Below the pieces are notes generated by a model, which was not told where the DNA came from, ran no database searches, and worked only from the letters and a program-made list of their open reading frames with translations. Shown piece by piece: positions 21,284 through 30,593 of a stretch of DNA of 39,014 nt (position 1 is the stretch's first letter; each line of letters opens with the position of its first letter). The translations under genes and the position numbers were made by a program. The DNA comes from Candidatus Iainarchaeum sp. (GTDB taxonomy: Archaea; B1Sed10-29; WALL01; JAGHAM01), in NCBI GenBank assembly GCA_021161465.1, contig JAGHAM010000019.1, forward strand, positions 1 to 39,014, read 5' to 3'.

Positions 21284-22081
21284 GTGGTGAGTATTGTGGA
21301 TGGTCTAGGTGCTATCATATCCCTTCTTTTATTCTTTGGTCTTCCAGTGGGATTTTTTGTCTTTATCTATCTCTTAAGTGGAATAAAAGTGATAATGCAA
21401 TATGAGAAGGGAATTAAATTTACTTTGGGTCATTATTCAGGATTGATGCATCCTGGCTTGAATTATGTTATCCCCATATTCCAGAGCTGGATTAAGGTTG
21501 ATACAAGAGTTGTGACTGAGGATATACCTGGTCAGAATGTGATGACAAAGGATAATATCCCCGTAAATATAAACGCTGTCGTTTATTTTAGGGTAGTTGA
21601 CCCAGAGAGGGCAGTGCTTAATGTTGCGGATTACCATTATGCTATTTCGAAGTATGCTCAGACCTCATTGAGAAATGTGACTGGAGAAGTTGAGATGGAT
21701 GAACTCCTGACCAAGAGGCAAGAAATCTCGAAGAGACTTGAGAAAATACTGGATAACGCAGCTAAGGATTGGGGCCTTGATGTAACCATGATAGAGCTCC
21801 AGGACATTGACCTACCGCCTCAGCTTAAACGTGTTATGGCGAGGCAGGCCGAAGCAGAAAGGGAGAAAAGAGCAATCATAATTAGAGCCAAGGGGGAACT
21901 TCAAGCAGCGTATAACCTAGCAGAGGCTGCAAAGAAGTTTGCAATTTCAAAGCCATCTTTGTATTTGAGGACTTTAGAAACCATAAACAAGCTCTCACCT
22001 GAGCAGTCAAACACGGAGATATATGCGATTCCAGTGGAGGTTTTAAGAATGTTTGAGAAACTGGGAGGGAAGGGTGATTGA
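21284..22081 (+). CDS. SPFH/band 7 (stomatin-like) protein, copy 1
   Basis: N-terminal TM then KVIMQYEKGIKFTLGHYSGLMHPGLNYVIPIFQSWIKVDTRVVTEDIPGQNVMTKDNIPVNINAVVYFRV. Start is probably GTG. Confidence 0.92.
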   Translation: MVSIVDGLGAIISLLLFFGLPVGFFVFIYLLSGIKVIMQYEKGIKFTLGHYSGLMHPGLNYVIPIFQSWIKVDTRVVTEDIPGQNVMTKDNIPVNINAVVYFRVVDPERAVLNVADYHYAISKYAQTSLRNVTGEVEMDELLTKRQEISKRLEKILDNAAKDWGLDVTMIELQDIDLPPQLKRVMARQAEAEREKRAIIIRAKGELQAAYNLAEAAKKFAISKPSLYLRTLETINKLSPEQSNTEIYAIPVEVLRMFEKLGGKGD

Positions 22082-22082
22082 C

Positions 22083-22871
22083 ATGTGGGACATAATATTA
22101 TCACTCATTAGTTTTATTGCATTTATTGTTGGCCCAATTGTCATACTTATACTACTGGCTAGCATTAAGGTGGTCTATGAGTTTGAAAGGGGGGTTAAAT
22201 TCACGCTTGGTAAATATTCCGGGTTGATGAACCCCGGTGTAAATCTAATAATACCTATACTGCAAAGTTGGAGGCGCATTGATTTAAGGGTTCAGACAAT
22301 TGATATCCCACCACAGGATGTAATGACAAAGGATAATGTCCCAGCTTCTGTTGACGCTGTTGTCTATTTTAGGGTTAAGGACCCTGAGAAGGCTGTAATC
22401 AATGTTAGGGAATACACTTATGCTATCTCAAAGTATGCTCAAACATCATTGAGAAAGGTTGCTGGAGAGGTTGAACTTGATGATATGCTTTCAAAGAGAG
22501 AGGAGATAGCTGAGAGGCTGAGAGATATCGTTGACGTTGGAACTGACCCCTGGGGGCTTGATGTAACTACGATTGAACTTCAGGATATAAAGTTACCAGA
22601 AAATCTAAAACGTGCCTTTGCAAGGCAAGCTGAAGCAGAGAGAGAAAAGAGAGCGGCTATAAAGAGAAGCGAAGGTGAGAATGAGGCTGCAAATGACTTG
22701 GTTAAAGCTTCAGAACTGCTTACCAGCAACCCAGGTGCTTTGCATCTCAGGACATTAGCTACCTTAAATGATGTAGCAAGTGACAATACTAATACAGTGA
22801 AGTTCTTTATTCCTGTTGAGGCAGCTGAAACTTACGAGGAAGAATTGAAGGGCATAAAGAAGAGCAAGTAG
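22083..22871 (+). CDS. SPFH/band 7 (stomatin-like) protein, copy 2
   Basis: Tandem paralogue: FERGVKFTLGKYSGLMNPGVNLIIPILQSWRRIDLRVQTIDIPPQDVMTKDNVPASVDAVVYFRV. Confidence 0.93.
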   Translation: MWDIILSLISFIAFIVGPIVILILLASIKVVYEFERGVKFTLGKYSGLMNPGVNLIIPILQSWRRIDLRVQTIDIPPQDVMTKDNVPASVDAVVYFRVKDPEKAVINVREYTYAISKYAQTSLRKVAGEVELDDMLSKREEIAERLRDIVDVGTDPWGLDVTTIELQDIKLPENLKRAFARQAEAEREKRAAIKRSEGENEAANDLVKASELLTSNPGALHLRTLATLNDVASDNTNTVKFFIPVEAAETYEEELKGIKKSK

Positions 22872-23000
22872 TGGGTTCGTGAGAGTCAGAACAAGAGAAG
22901 TATAGAGTATTTGTAATTTTGGTCTGCATTGGGATATTGTTTGATGTAGTTTGTTAGGTTTCTAGTAGTAGCGTTGCCAAGCTCATAGTTAATCGCCGGA

Positions 23001-25151
23001 TTATTTGCGCCTCCTTTTTCCACGCTTTTTTCGGTGTTTTTGATTTCTTATGTGTAATATGGTCCCGATTGCAACCAGGCAAATGAAGATGAGTGAGAGC
23101 GCCAGAACTAACATTAGGTCTTCAATGCCAAACCATGAGGCTGGCCTAGGGGATTCAGGTATCTTAATGGTGGTTTCTTTTGTGTAAGCATTGCCAAGAA
23201 TATCATTCCATTTCAAAATGAGTTTATGCTCTCCTGGTGCGAGAGTCACTCCATGGTTGCTTTCATTTGTCTTATTAACGAATCCAACAGAGAGGTTGAC
23301 TACAGTAGGAGTCGTTATGAAGTTTATGTGTGTGATAAGGCTTCCATTAATCCTCTCAAACTGTAATGAACCAATTTTTGCAATGGCTGCTGGCAAAACT
23401 TTTATTGTATCCGAACTTATACTCACATCTCCGTCTGAAACCACAAATTGAATTGGCTTGTTTCCAGCATTGTTTGCTATAAATCTAAACGAAGCTACAT
23501 TTGTTTTATCCAATTCTAGGTAGGTTGTTTTGGTTTGGTTTTCGAAAATAGCAGATAACTTAATGCGTTTGGATGAGTTTTTCAGCATAACTGCAATGGT
23601 GAAATTCCTACCCGCTATGACAGCATCCGGTTTGATAATCTTTTGTACATAGTCCTCAGATGTGCCTGCAACAAAAAATTTTGCTACTGTAGTATTTCCC
23701 TCTGAGGAGTAAGCTATTACCTCATTTTCCCCCAACATATCTGCCTTGAAAGAGAACGAGGCCCTTGAGTCTATTGTGCTTTTTTCTTTTGTGTAATCTC
23801 CAACTATTATGCCTACTTTGGATGACTCTGGCGCAAACACACTAACGGTTTGCTCACCACCCAGCTCAACAACTGGCTTTTCAACCGAAACAAATATACT
23901 TGGTGAGTGATAACTATTCATGACGCTTAGGGGCACTACCCTCTCCTTTAGATAATTTGAATTTAAAGTCAATGGACAGGTGTATCTCATATTAGTTTGC
24001 AACAGGGGATTCGAGCTTACAATCCAGCTTACAATATTCGTTTTTCCAGGCTCTAAAATCAAATATTTTTCCTGCGAACTAACATTAACTATTCTTAAAG
24101 TTGAAAGGCAAGGCATCAAACTGACATCCACTACTCTGTAGTCATTAGATTCCATAGATAACAGAACAACAGTCTTGTCACCAAACCCTATTGCAGTTGA
24201 AGCTGCTTTTATGTCATAGCTGTCCAACTTTGGACTGACCTCCACAACACCTGCAGTTACGCCTGTTCCATTTGCATTTAGGAGCGAACCACTGGGCCAT
24301 TCTATCCTAGAGTTCATAGTTGCATTTGCCCTAACCTCATTTGATAGCTTTTCTTCAGCTGATGAGTAAAATGATATATGGGTTGCATCTAAGTTGCCTA
24401 CTTCAAGCCATGTTGGATCAACTGGAACCCATTTACCTAAATACACTTCATTCCATGAGTGACCCAGCCACCCAAAAGAACCATAAGCCTTACCCAACAC
24501 ATACCTCGTAGGGTATCCAAGCGAACGTGCAAGGGCAGTAAACAAGTTTGAGTGCTCCACACAGAGCCCTCGTTTATTTCTGAGAACCCACAGTGCGTCT
24601 TTGTCTGCCCCAAGCATACTGTAATCATATTTCACATTATTCGAAACCCATATAGCAAGCTTTGCGATTTTCTCAAAATCCGTTGTAGCGCCCCTGGTTA
24701 TATCCTCTGCTGCTTCCTTAATCTCAGTCGAGTTGCTCTGGGCCTTTTCCGTGGGCAACAGGTATTTGTTTAATTCGGGTGGGATATCATATGATTTTGG
24801 GAGACTCTTTGTAGTTCTTTCAAAGACCTTAACATTCGTGCTGTATGAGTATTCAAAGGGATTGGGCGGATTTTTAACATTTATGACTAGGAACTTATTC
24901 CCGTCAGAATCAGTTACGTTTCCCTCAAGCGTGGTTTCTTGGTATGGTTTTTTCTGTGGGATGGTTAGGTTTATTTCAAGGCTATACCAATTTCCGTTTA
25001 TGACCATTATCTTTCCTTTGTTTGTATAGGTACCACTGAGCTTACTTACAAGCTTTGGGTTTCCTATCTCTTGTGACACAACAAGGGGGACAAGAAATAA
25101 AGAAAACAATAAGGCATAACAAAACACCTGAAACAACTTCATAACTGACAT
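23001..25151 (-). CDS. Secreted, membrane-anchored transglutaminase-like protease-fold protein
   Basis: 716 aa; signal peptide, RGLCVEHSNLFTALARSLGYPTRYVLG...GHSWNEVYLGKWVPVDPTW (Cys-His-Asp), Ig-like repeats, C-terminal TM and basic tail RNQKHRKKRGKRRRK. Confidence 0.85.
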   Translation of the reverse strand: MSVMKLFQVFCYALLFSLFLVPLVVSQEIGNPKLVSKLSGTYTNKGKIMVINGNWYSLEINLTIPQKKPYQETTLEGNVTDSDGNKFLVINVKNPPNPFEYSYSTNVKVFERTTKSLPKSYDIPPELNKYLLPTEKAQSNSTEIKEAAEDITRGATTDFEKIAKLAIWVSNNVKYDYSMLGADKDALWVLRNKRGLCVEHSNLFTALARSLGYPTRYVLGKAYGSFGWLGHSWNEVYLGKWVPVDPTWLEVGNLDATHISFYSSAEEKLSNEVRANATMNSRIEWPSGSLLNANGTGVTAGVVEVSPKLDSYDIKAASTAIGFGDKTVVLLSMESNDYRVVDVSLMPCLSTLRIVNVSSQEKYLILEPGKTNIVSWIVSSNPLLQTNMRYTCPLTLNSNYLKERVVPLSVMNSYHSPSIFVSVEKPVVELGGEQTVSVFAPESSKVGIIVGDYTKEKSTIDSRASFSFKADMLGENEVIAYSSEGNTTVAKFFVAGTSEDYVQKIIKPDAVIAGRNFTIAVMLKNSSKRIKLSAIFENQTKTTYLELDKTNVASFRFIANNAGNKPIQFVVSDGDVSISSDTIKVLPAAIAKIGSLQFERINGSLITHINFITTPTVVNLSVGFVNKTNESNHGVTLAPGEHKLILKWNDILGNAYTKETTIKIPESPRPASWFGIEDLMLVLALSLIFICLVAIGTILHIRNQKHRKKRGKRRRK

Positions 25152-25316
25152 TTATCATAAAAAATATTTAATGATTTGGGTATGGCAGACAGGAAAGACA
25201 AATAGGATAACAACATGTAGGGGATACCAGTTGGTCTAACATGCACTAAAATCGGATGGGTTGTGTTCTTTCTGTTGAATAAAAGAAGGGGGTTGGTGGC
25301 TAGGCCACCAACGGTT

Positions 25317-26972
25317 TTAGTATCCCGGCATGCCTCCAGCTCCAGGCATACCACCTGGCATTCCTCCGCCTTCTTTGCCTTTGCTTGAAGCTGCAATGAT
25401 GTCATCTATCCTCAAAATCATCTCAGCAACTTCACTTGCACTGGCGATAGCCTGTTCCTTTATTCTGGTAGGCTCAAGGACCTTTAGCTTCTCCATATCA
25501 GCTGCCTTTGCTTTGAGCACGTCCACACCGTAGGTCTTGTTGCCCTGTTGATGTTTTGCCTTTAAATCAACAAGAGTATCTATCGGGTCCATTCCAGTAC
25601 TCTCTGCAAGTGTCCTTGGTATTACCTCTATGGCTTTAGCGAAGTTCATTATAGCTAGCTGTTCCCTTCCGCCTATGGTCTTGGCATAGTCTTCCAGTTC
25701 CAGGGATAGTTCAGTCTCTATGCAGCCGCCACCAAGGACAACTTTTCCGTCCTCTAAGGTGGATGCTACGACTCCAATTGCATCATCAATGGACCTTTCC
25801 GCTTCATCGACTACGTGCTCTGTGCCTCCTCTAATAAGAATAGTTACTGCCTTTGGTTCCTTACAATCCTCTATGAAAACCATATTTTCGCCTGCGATTT
25901 TCTTTTCCTCTATTCTGCCTGCCTCTCCGAGATCTGTGCTGCTTAGGTCCTTTATACTTGTGATTACCTTTGCCCCAGTTGCCTTCGACAATTTTTCCAT
26001 GTCTGATTTCTTAACTCTCCTAACTGCAAATATGCCCTCCTTTGCTAGGAAGTGCTGGGCCAAGTCGTCTATTCCCTTCTGGCAGAATATTACATTAGCT
26101 CCTGTTGATTTTATGTGTTCTACCATGTCCTTCAGCATCTTTTCTTCCTGCTCGAGGAACCCTTGCAGTTGCTCTGGTGATGTTATCCTGATTTCAGCGT
26201 TTGTTTCTGTTTCCTTTACTTCCAAAGCCGCGTCCAGCAACCCTATTTTAGCGTTCTTCACTAATTTTGGCATTCCAGAGTGGACTCTTTCCTTGTCTAT
26301 CACAATACCATTTATCAGTTCAGTGTCAAGGACATCTCCACCTTGTTTCTTCTCAACCTTGATGTAGTCTTTGTCAATGATGAGTTTGCCGTTTCTGGTT
26401 TCTGCTACCTGTTTGACTGCCTTTACAACTATTTCAGCGAACTTCTCGCCACCTCTAGCTGCACCCTTTCCAGTAAGGGATATCTTCGCTATTTGCTTAA
26501 GTTTCTCATCATCCTCTGGCGATACCTTAATAGAATTTTTGTTTAGTATCTCTATACATTTGTCAGAGGCCATTGAGTACCCCCTCACTATCAAGCTAGG
26601 GTGTATCTTCTGGTCTAACATTTCTTCTGCATTCTTTAGAAGCTCTCCAGCGATAACAACGGCAGTTGTGGTGCCGTCTCCTACTTCTTCATCCTGTGTC
26701 TTTGCAACCTCCACCATCATCTTCCCAGCTGGATGCTCTATGTTCATCTCATCCAGTATGGTTGCACCGTCGTTTGTTATCACTATATCTCCCAAATCAT
26801 CCACCAACATCTTGTCCATACCTTTTGGACCAAGAGTTGTTCTGATAGCGCTTGCAACCGCGCGAGCTACAGAGATATTCGTTCTTTGTGCATCTCTACC
26901 TAAAAGTCTTTGTGCCCCCTCGGGCAACACAAGTATTGGTTGTCCTCCTAATTGTCCTCCTAATTGAGCCAT
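25317..26972 (-). CDS. Thermosome subunit (group II chaperonin)
   Basis: 551 aa; [40 protein letters not shown]-rich C-terminus. Confidence 0.97.
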   Translation of the reverse strand: MAQLGGQLGGQPILVLPEGAQRLLGRDAQRTNISVARAVASAIRTTLGPKGMDKMLVDDLGDIVITNDGATILDEMNIEHPAGKMMVEVAKTQDEEVGDGTTTAVVIAGELLKNAEEMLDQKIHPSLIVRGYSMASDKCIEILNKNSIKVSPEDDEKLKQIAKISLTGKGAARGGEKFAEIVVKAVKQVAETRNGKLIIDKDYIKVEKKQGGDVLDTELINGIVIDKERVHSGMPKLVKNAKIGLLDAALEVKETETNAEIRITSPEQLQGFLEQEEKMLKDMVEHIKSTGANVIFCQKGIDDLAQHFLAKEGIFAVRRVKKSDMEKLSKATGAKVITSIKDLSSTDLGEAGRIEEKKIAGENMVFIEDCKEPKAVTILIRGGTEHVVDEAERSIDDAIGVVASTLEDGKVVLGGGCIETELSLELEDYAKTIGGREQLAIMNFAKAIEVIPRTLAESTGMDPIDTLVDLKAKHQQGNKTYGVDVLKAKAADMEKLKVLEPTRIKEQAIASASEVAEMILRIDDIIAASSKGKEGGGMPGGMPGAGGMPGY

Positions 26973-27049
26973 TTTAAATTACCTCCTTTAATTTTTTAAG
27001 CATTAATCTCAGAAGAGAAAAACACGCTTGTAGTTTTGTTAAAAACCCT

Positions 27050-27060
27050 CTTTATATACC
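27050..27060 (-). promoter_or_regulatory. Thermosome promoter (TATA box)
   Basis: Minus strand GGGGTATATAAAGAGGG, about 80 nt upstream of the ATG; AAAGGAGGT ribosome binding site downstream. Confidence 0.65.
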
Positions 27061-27138
27061 CCTTATTTTTGATGGATATCCAGTTCACAGTTTGACTAAT
27101 GGCAAAGATACTAATAAGGAGGATAACTAAAACTAGTT

Positions 27139-27777
27139 ATGGCAATCGAACCATTCGAAGAGCATAGCTTAGAATATGACAAATGGTTCGTCAAACACAA
27201 ATATACTTATTTGTCGGAGCTTGAGGCAATCAAATCCCTGTTGCCAAATGGTGAAGGTGTAGAAATTGGTGTTGGCACTGGAAGGTTTGCTGGTCCATTG
27301 GGTATCAAAATTGGAGTTGAACCATCGGAGAACATGTCTAAAATCGCTGAGAAACGCGGAGTAAAAATAATCCCAGCAGCCGCAGAGGATATCCCTATCT
27401 CAGATTTGCATTTTGATTACGCCCTGATAGTAACAACTATATGTTTCCTTGATGATGTTGGGAAGGCGCTACGGGAAACGCACCGTATACTAAAGGATGG
27501 TGGTTATATCTTGATCGGCTTTATAGACAGAGACAGTAAAATAGGTAAAGCGTATGAAAAACACAAAGAAGCCAGTGTCTTTTATAGAAACGCTAGGTTC
27601 TTTTCTACAAAGGAAGTGGTTTCACTCCTAGCTAAAGTAGGATTTACCGATTTCCAGTTTGTTCAGACTTTATTTAGAGAGCTAAATTCTATAAATAGTC
27701 TAGAGCCGGTTAAAGAGGGTTATGGGGCTGGTTCTTTCGTTGTTGTTAGGGGGAGAAAACCGAAAACTTCCTACTGA
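27139..27777 (+). CDS. SAM-dependent class I methyltransferase
   Basis: GEGVEIGVGTGRFAGPLGIKIGVEPSENM...DYALIVTTICFLDDVGKALRETHRILKDGGYILIGFID. Confidence 0.9.
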   Translation: MAIEPFEEHSLEYDKWFVKHKYTYLSELEAIKSLLPNGEGVEIGVGTGRFAGPLGIKIGVEPSENMSKIAEKRGVKIIPAAAEDIPISDLHFDYALIVTTICFLDDVGKALRETHRILKDGGYILIGFIDRDSKIGKAYEKHKEASVFYRNARFFSTKEVVSLLAKVGFTDFQFVQTLFRELNSINSLEPVKEGYGAGSFVVVRGRKPKTSY

Positions 27778-29005
27778 ACGCTACAAACAATAATACCGAG
27801 ACGAATGCAAGAACGCCCCCATAAGCAAACGTGTATACTGGGCTGAACTGCCAGAGGATTCCTGCAATGATGCTTGCTGGCAGAGCCATTATACCTGTAA
27901 CTGTATGGAACGTCCCAAGTGCGGTGGCCCTAAGCTCTTTGGAGGATAAATCAGAGACAAATGCTCTCTGGTTTCCATCTATAGTTGCGTTTACAATGCC
28001 ATACAACGCGAAGAGTGCAATAAACCACACCAGCGAGTTCGAGAAAATGAAACCAAAAGAGGTAACAGCGAAGAACAGGTAACCAAGCACAAGAACGCGC
28101 TTTCTCCCAAATTTATCTGAGAGTACTCCTGCAGGTATAGAAAAAGCAGCGTAGAAGATGTTAAACAAGGCATACAGCATGATTGGAATTATGATTGACA
28201 TCTCTTTGGGGAAGAAATCCTGAACCCTAAGCACGAAAAACATGTATGTGAAATTTCCGAGTGAGAACAGTCCAGAGACCACCAAGAAACGTTTCAATGA
28301 TGGCGTTAGGCCTTTTATGCTTACCACAAAATCAGTTTTAAGAGGTTCTGATTTCTTCTCTTTAACAAAGATAAGTGGGGCTAAAGAAAAGAAGGATAAC
28401 ACAGCGGCTATGAATATTATAAGCTTGAATAGTTCAGCCTGGCTTGTAATCTCAGAGCTGAAGAACCAGAACAACGCCAGCGCTGTTAAGGAACCCATAA
28501 CCGCGCCAGAGGTATCCAAAGCCCTATGGATGCCGAAACCTTCTCCCCTCTTCTTTGGCATAGACTCGGAGATGATTGCATCCCTGGGTGCAGTCCTCAA
28601 TCCCTTTCCTACCCGCTCCAAGCTGGCGAATGCAAGTACAGATTCCCAGGTCCTAGAGAAGGCAAGCAAAAGTTTAAAGAATGCAGAAGTAAGATAACCA
28701 GAGCTGACGAAGATTTTCCTCTTACCTGTTTTGTCTGACAGATAACCGAACAGAACTTTTAGAATACTTGATAGACTATCTCTAATACCACCCACCAGAC
28801 CTATAACCATGCCCGTGCCACCAAGAGACTTTATAAAGAATGGCAGTATTGGCATTATGGTCTCGCTACTCCAGTCATTCAAGAAACTTACCAGACCAAG
28901 CAAAAACACGTTTTTGCTGAAGCCTTTGTCTTTTTTCACTGTGACGCCAGTGGAGGTTGGTATTATGGGGGCTGGCATCCTTGGGAAACCTTTATCCTTT
29001 TTCAT
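27746..29005 (-). CDS. Major facilitator superfamily transporter (start ambiguous)
   Basis: 12-TM profile, SDKTGKRKIFVSSG and SDKFGRKRVLVLGY loops. Two alternative starts lie in a duplicated N-terminal segment. Confidence 0.88.
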   Translation of the reverse strand: MKKDKGFPRMPAPIIPTSTGVTVKKDKGFSKNVFLLGLVSFLNDWSSETIMPILPFFIKSLGGTGMVIGLVGGIRDSLSSILKVLFGYLSDKTGKRKIFVSSGYLTSAFFKLLLAFSRTWESVLAFASLERVGKGLRTAPRDAIISESMPKKRGEGFGIHRALDTSGAVMGSLTALALFWFFSSEITSQAELFKLIIFIAAVLSFFSLAPLIFVKEKKSEPLKTDFVVSIKGLTPSLKRFLVVSGLFSLGNFTYMFFVLRVQDFFPKEMSIIIPIMLYALFNIFYAAFSIPAGVLSDKFGRKRVLVLGYLFFAVTSFGFIFSNSLVWFIALFALYGIVNATIDGNQRAFVSDLSSKELRATALGTFHTVTGIMALPASIIAGILWQFSPVYTFAYGGVLAFVSVLLFVAFSRKFSVFSP

Positions 29006-29015
29006 TGTGACACCC

Positions 29016-29402
29016 CTAGTGGTTTCTATAATCATCTACTGCAGCCTTTAGTGCTTTGGTTGCAAGCAGTGAGCAGTGCATCTTTACAGGTGGTAGGCCA
29101 CCAAGCTCTTTTGCGATATCTGTGTCTTTTACTTTCAGCGCGCCTTTTAACTCCTTTCCCTTTATCATTCCAGTCAATACCGAGCTGGTTGCTATGGCTG
29201 CAGCACATCCATATGTAAGGAAGGAAACATCCTTTATTATTTCATTACCTTCATTATCTTTTTCTACTTTTATGTAGAGCTCCATCACATCTCCACAGGT
29301 AGGATTGCCCACTCTCCCAAACCCATCAGGGTTCTCCATCTTTCCATAGTTCCTAGGGTTTCTGAAATGTTCAATCACCTTATCTGTGTACATAACCTCC
29401 AC
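29016..29402 (-). CDS. iscU: IscU/NifU-like Fe-S cluster scaffold
   Basis: DKVIEHFRNPRNYGKMENPDGFGRVGNPTCGDVMELY...YGCAAAIATSSVLTGMIKGK...KMHCSLLATKALKAAVDDY. Confidence 0.95.
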   Translation of the reverse strand: MEVMYTDKVIEHFRNPRNYGKMENPDGFGRVGNPTCGDVMELYIKVEKDNEGNEIIKDVSFLTYGCAAAIATSSVLTGMIKGKELKGALKVKDTDIAKELGGLPPVKMHCSLLATKALKAAVDDYRNH

Positions 29403-30590
29403 CTAACCAAAACACTTATCGTCTATTGGTTTAACTTCTTTAGCAAGTGGCGAGAGCTCACGTAGCTCAGATACAACTTTCTTAACGTTCTCTAGGACAT
29501 AATCCACTTGTTTCTCATCGTTTTGCTTTCCAAGAGTTAGCCTAAGCGAGCCATGAGCTTCTTCAGGTGTCAGGCCTATAGCTGTTAACACATGCGATGG
29601 CCGCAGCTCATGCGAAGAGCATGCAGAGCCAGTGCTTGCCGCGATGCCTTTTTCATCAAGCCTTAAAATTAAGGACTCTCCCTCTATATACTTGAAAGAG
29701 AAATTAATGTTGTTTGGCAATCGATTTTGCCTGGGGCCGTTTAACCAGGAGTCAGTTATCTCAGAAAGCCCTTCTATGAGACATGCCTGTAGCTTAGCTT
29801 GCCTTTCGCCCTCCTTTTGCATATCTTTTTCAGCAAGTTCAACAGCTTTTGCAAACCCAACGATTCCTGCAACGTTTTCTGTTCCAGAACGCATCTTACC
29901 TTCGTGACCTCCCCCATTAAGCAGAGCTTCCACTTTGGTCCCCTCCCTCAAGAGCGCCAAGCCAACACCCTTTGGGCCATATATCTTATGCGAAGACGCA
30001 CTAAGGAAGTCAACATTTTCAAGGTTCAATGGGATTTTACCAAATGCCTGAACAGCATCCGTGTGGAATGGCACATCATGCTCATGTGCTATCTTGCCTA
30101 GCTCTTCTATTGGTTCTATCGTCCCAATTTCATTGTTTGCCGCCATTACAGAAACAAGGATAGTGTCATCTCGTATGGAATTCTCAAGTTCTTCTGCACT
30201 GACAAAACCTTCTTTATCGACTGGCAGGAAAGTTACATCAAAACCTTGTGACTTAAGCCAGTTGGCAGTGCTTATTACACTTGGATGCTCTATAGCAGTT
30301 GTGATTATGTGCTTTCCTTTCTTCAACGCGTAGAAAGCAGTTCCTTTCAGCACCATATTATTTGATTCCGTGCCGCCAGAAGTAAAGACTATCTCACTTG
30401 GTTTTACACCAAGAAACTTCGCAACCTTTGCTCTACTCTCTTCAAGAGCTTCCTTAGCCTCTCTTCCCCACTGATGTAGCGAGGAGGCATTGCCATATTT
30501 CTCAGAAAAAAATGGTTTCATGGCGTCAATTACCTTTGGGTCCACAGGAGTTGTAGCTGCATGATCCATATATATTTTCATTTTTATCAC
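29403..30590 (-). CDS. iscS: Cysteine desulfurase, IscS/NifS family
   Basis: MDHAATTPVDPKVI, FTSGGTESNNMVLKG, SASSHKIYGPKGVGLALLR, STGSACSSHELRPSHVL. Confidence 0.96.
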   Translation of the reverse strand: MIKMKIYMDHAATTPVDPKVIDAMKPFFSEKYGNASSLHQWGREAKEALEESRAKVAKFLGVKPSEIVFTSGGTESNNMVLKGTAFYALKKGKHIITTAIEHPSVISTANWLKSQGFDVTFLPVDKEGFVSAEELENSIRDDTILVSVMAANNEIGTIEPIEELGKIAHEHDVPFHTDAVQAFGKIPLNLENVDFLSASSHKIYGPKGVGLALLREGTKVEALLNGGGHEGKMRSGTENVAGIVGFAKAVELAEKDMQKEGERQAKLQACLIEGLSEITDSWLNGPRQNRLPNNINFSFKYIEGESLILRLDEKGIAASTGSACSSHELRPSHVLTAIGLTPEEAHGSLRLTLGKQNDEKQVDYVLENVKKVVSELRELSPLAKEVKPIDDKCFG

Positions 30591-30593
30591 CTA

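Noticed and set aside
25720-26967. Long plus-strand ORFs (215 aa and 198 aa) opposite the thermosome
   Set aside because: Shadow ORFs from codon bias of the thermosome gene; no family recognised.
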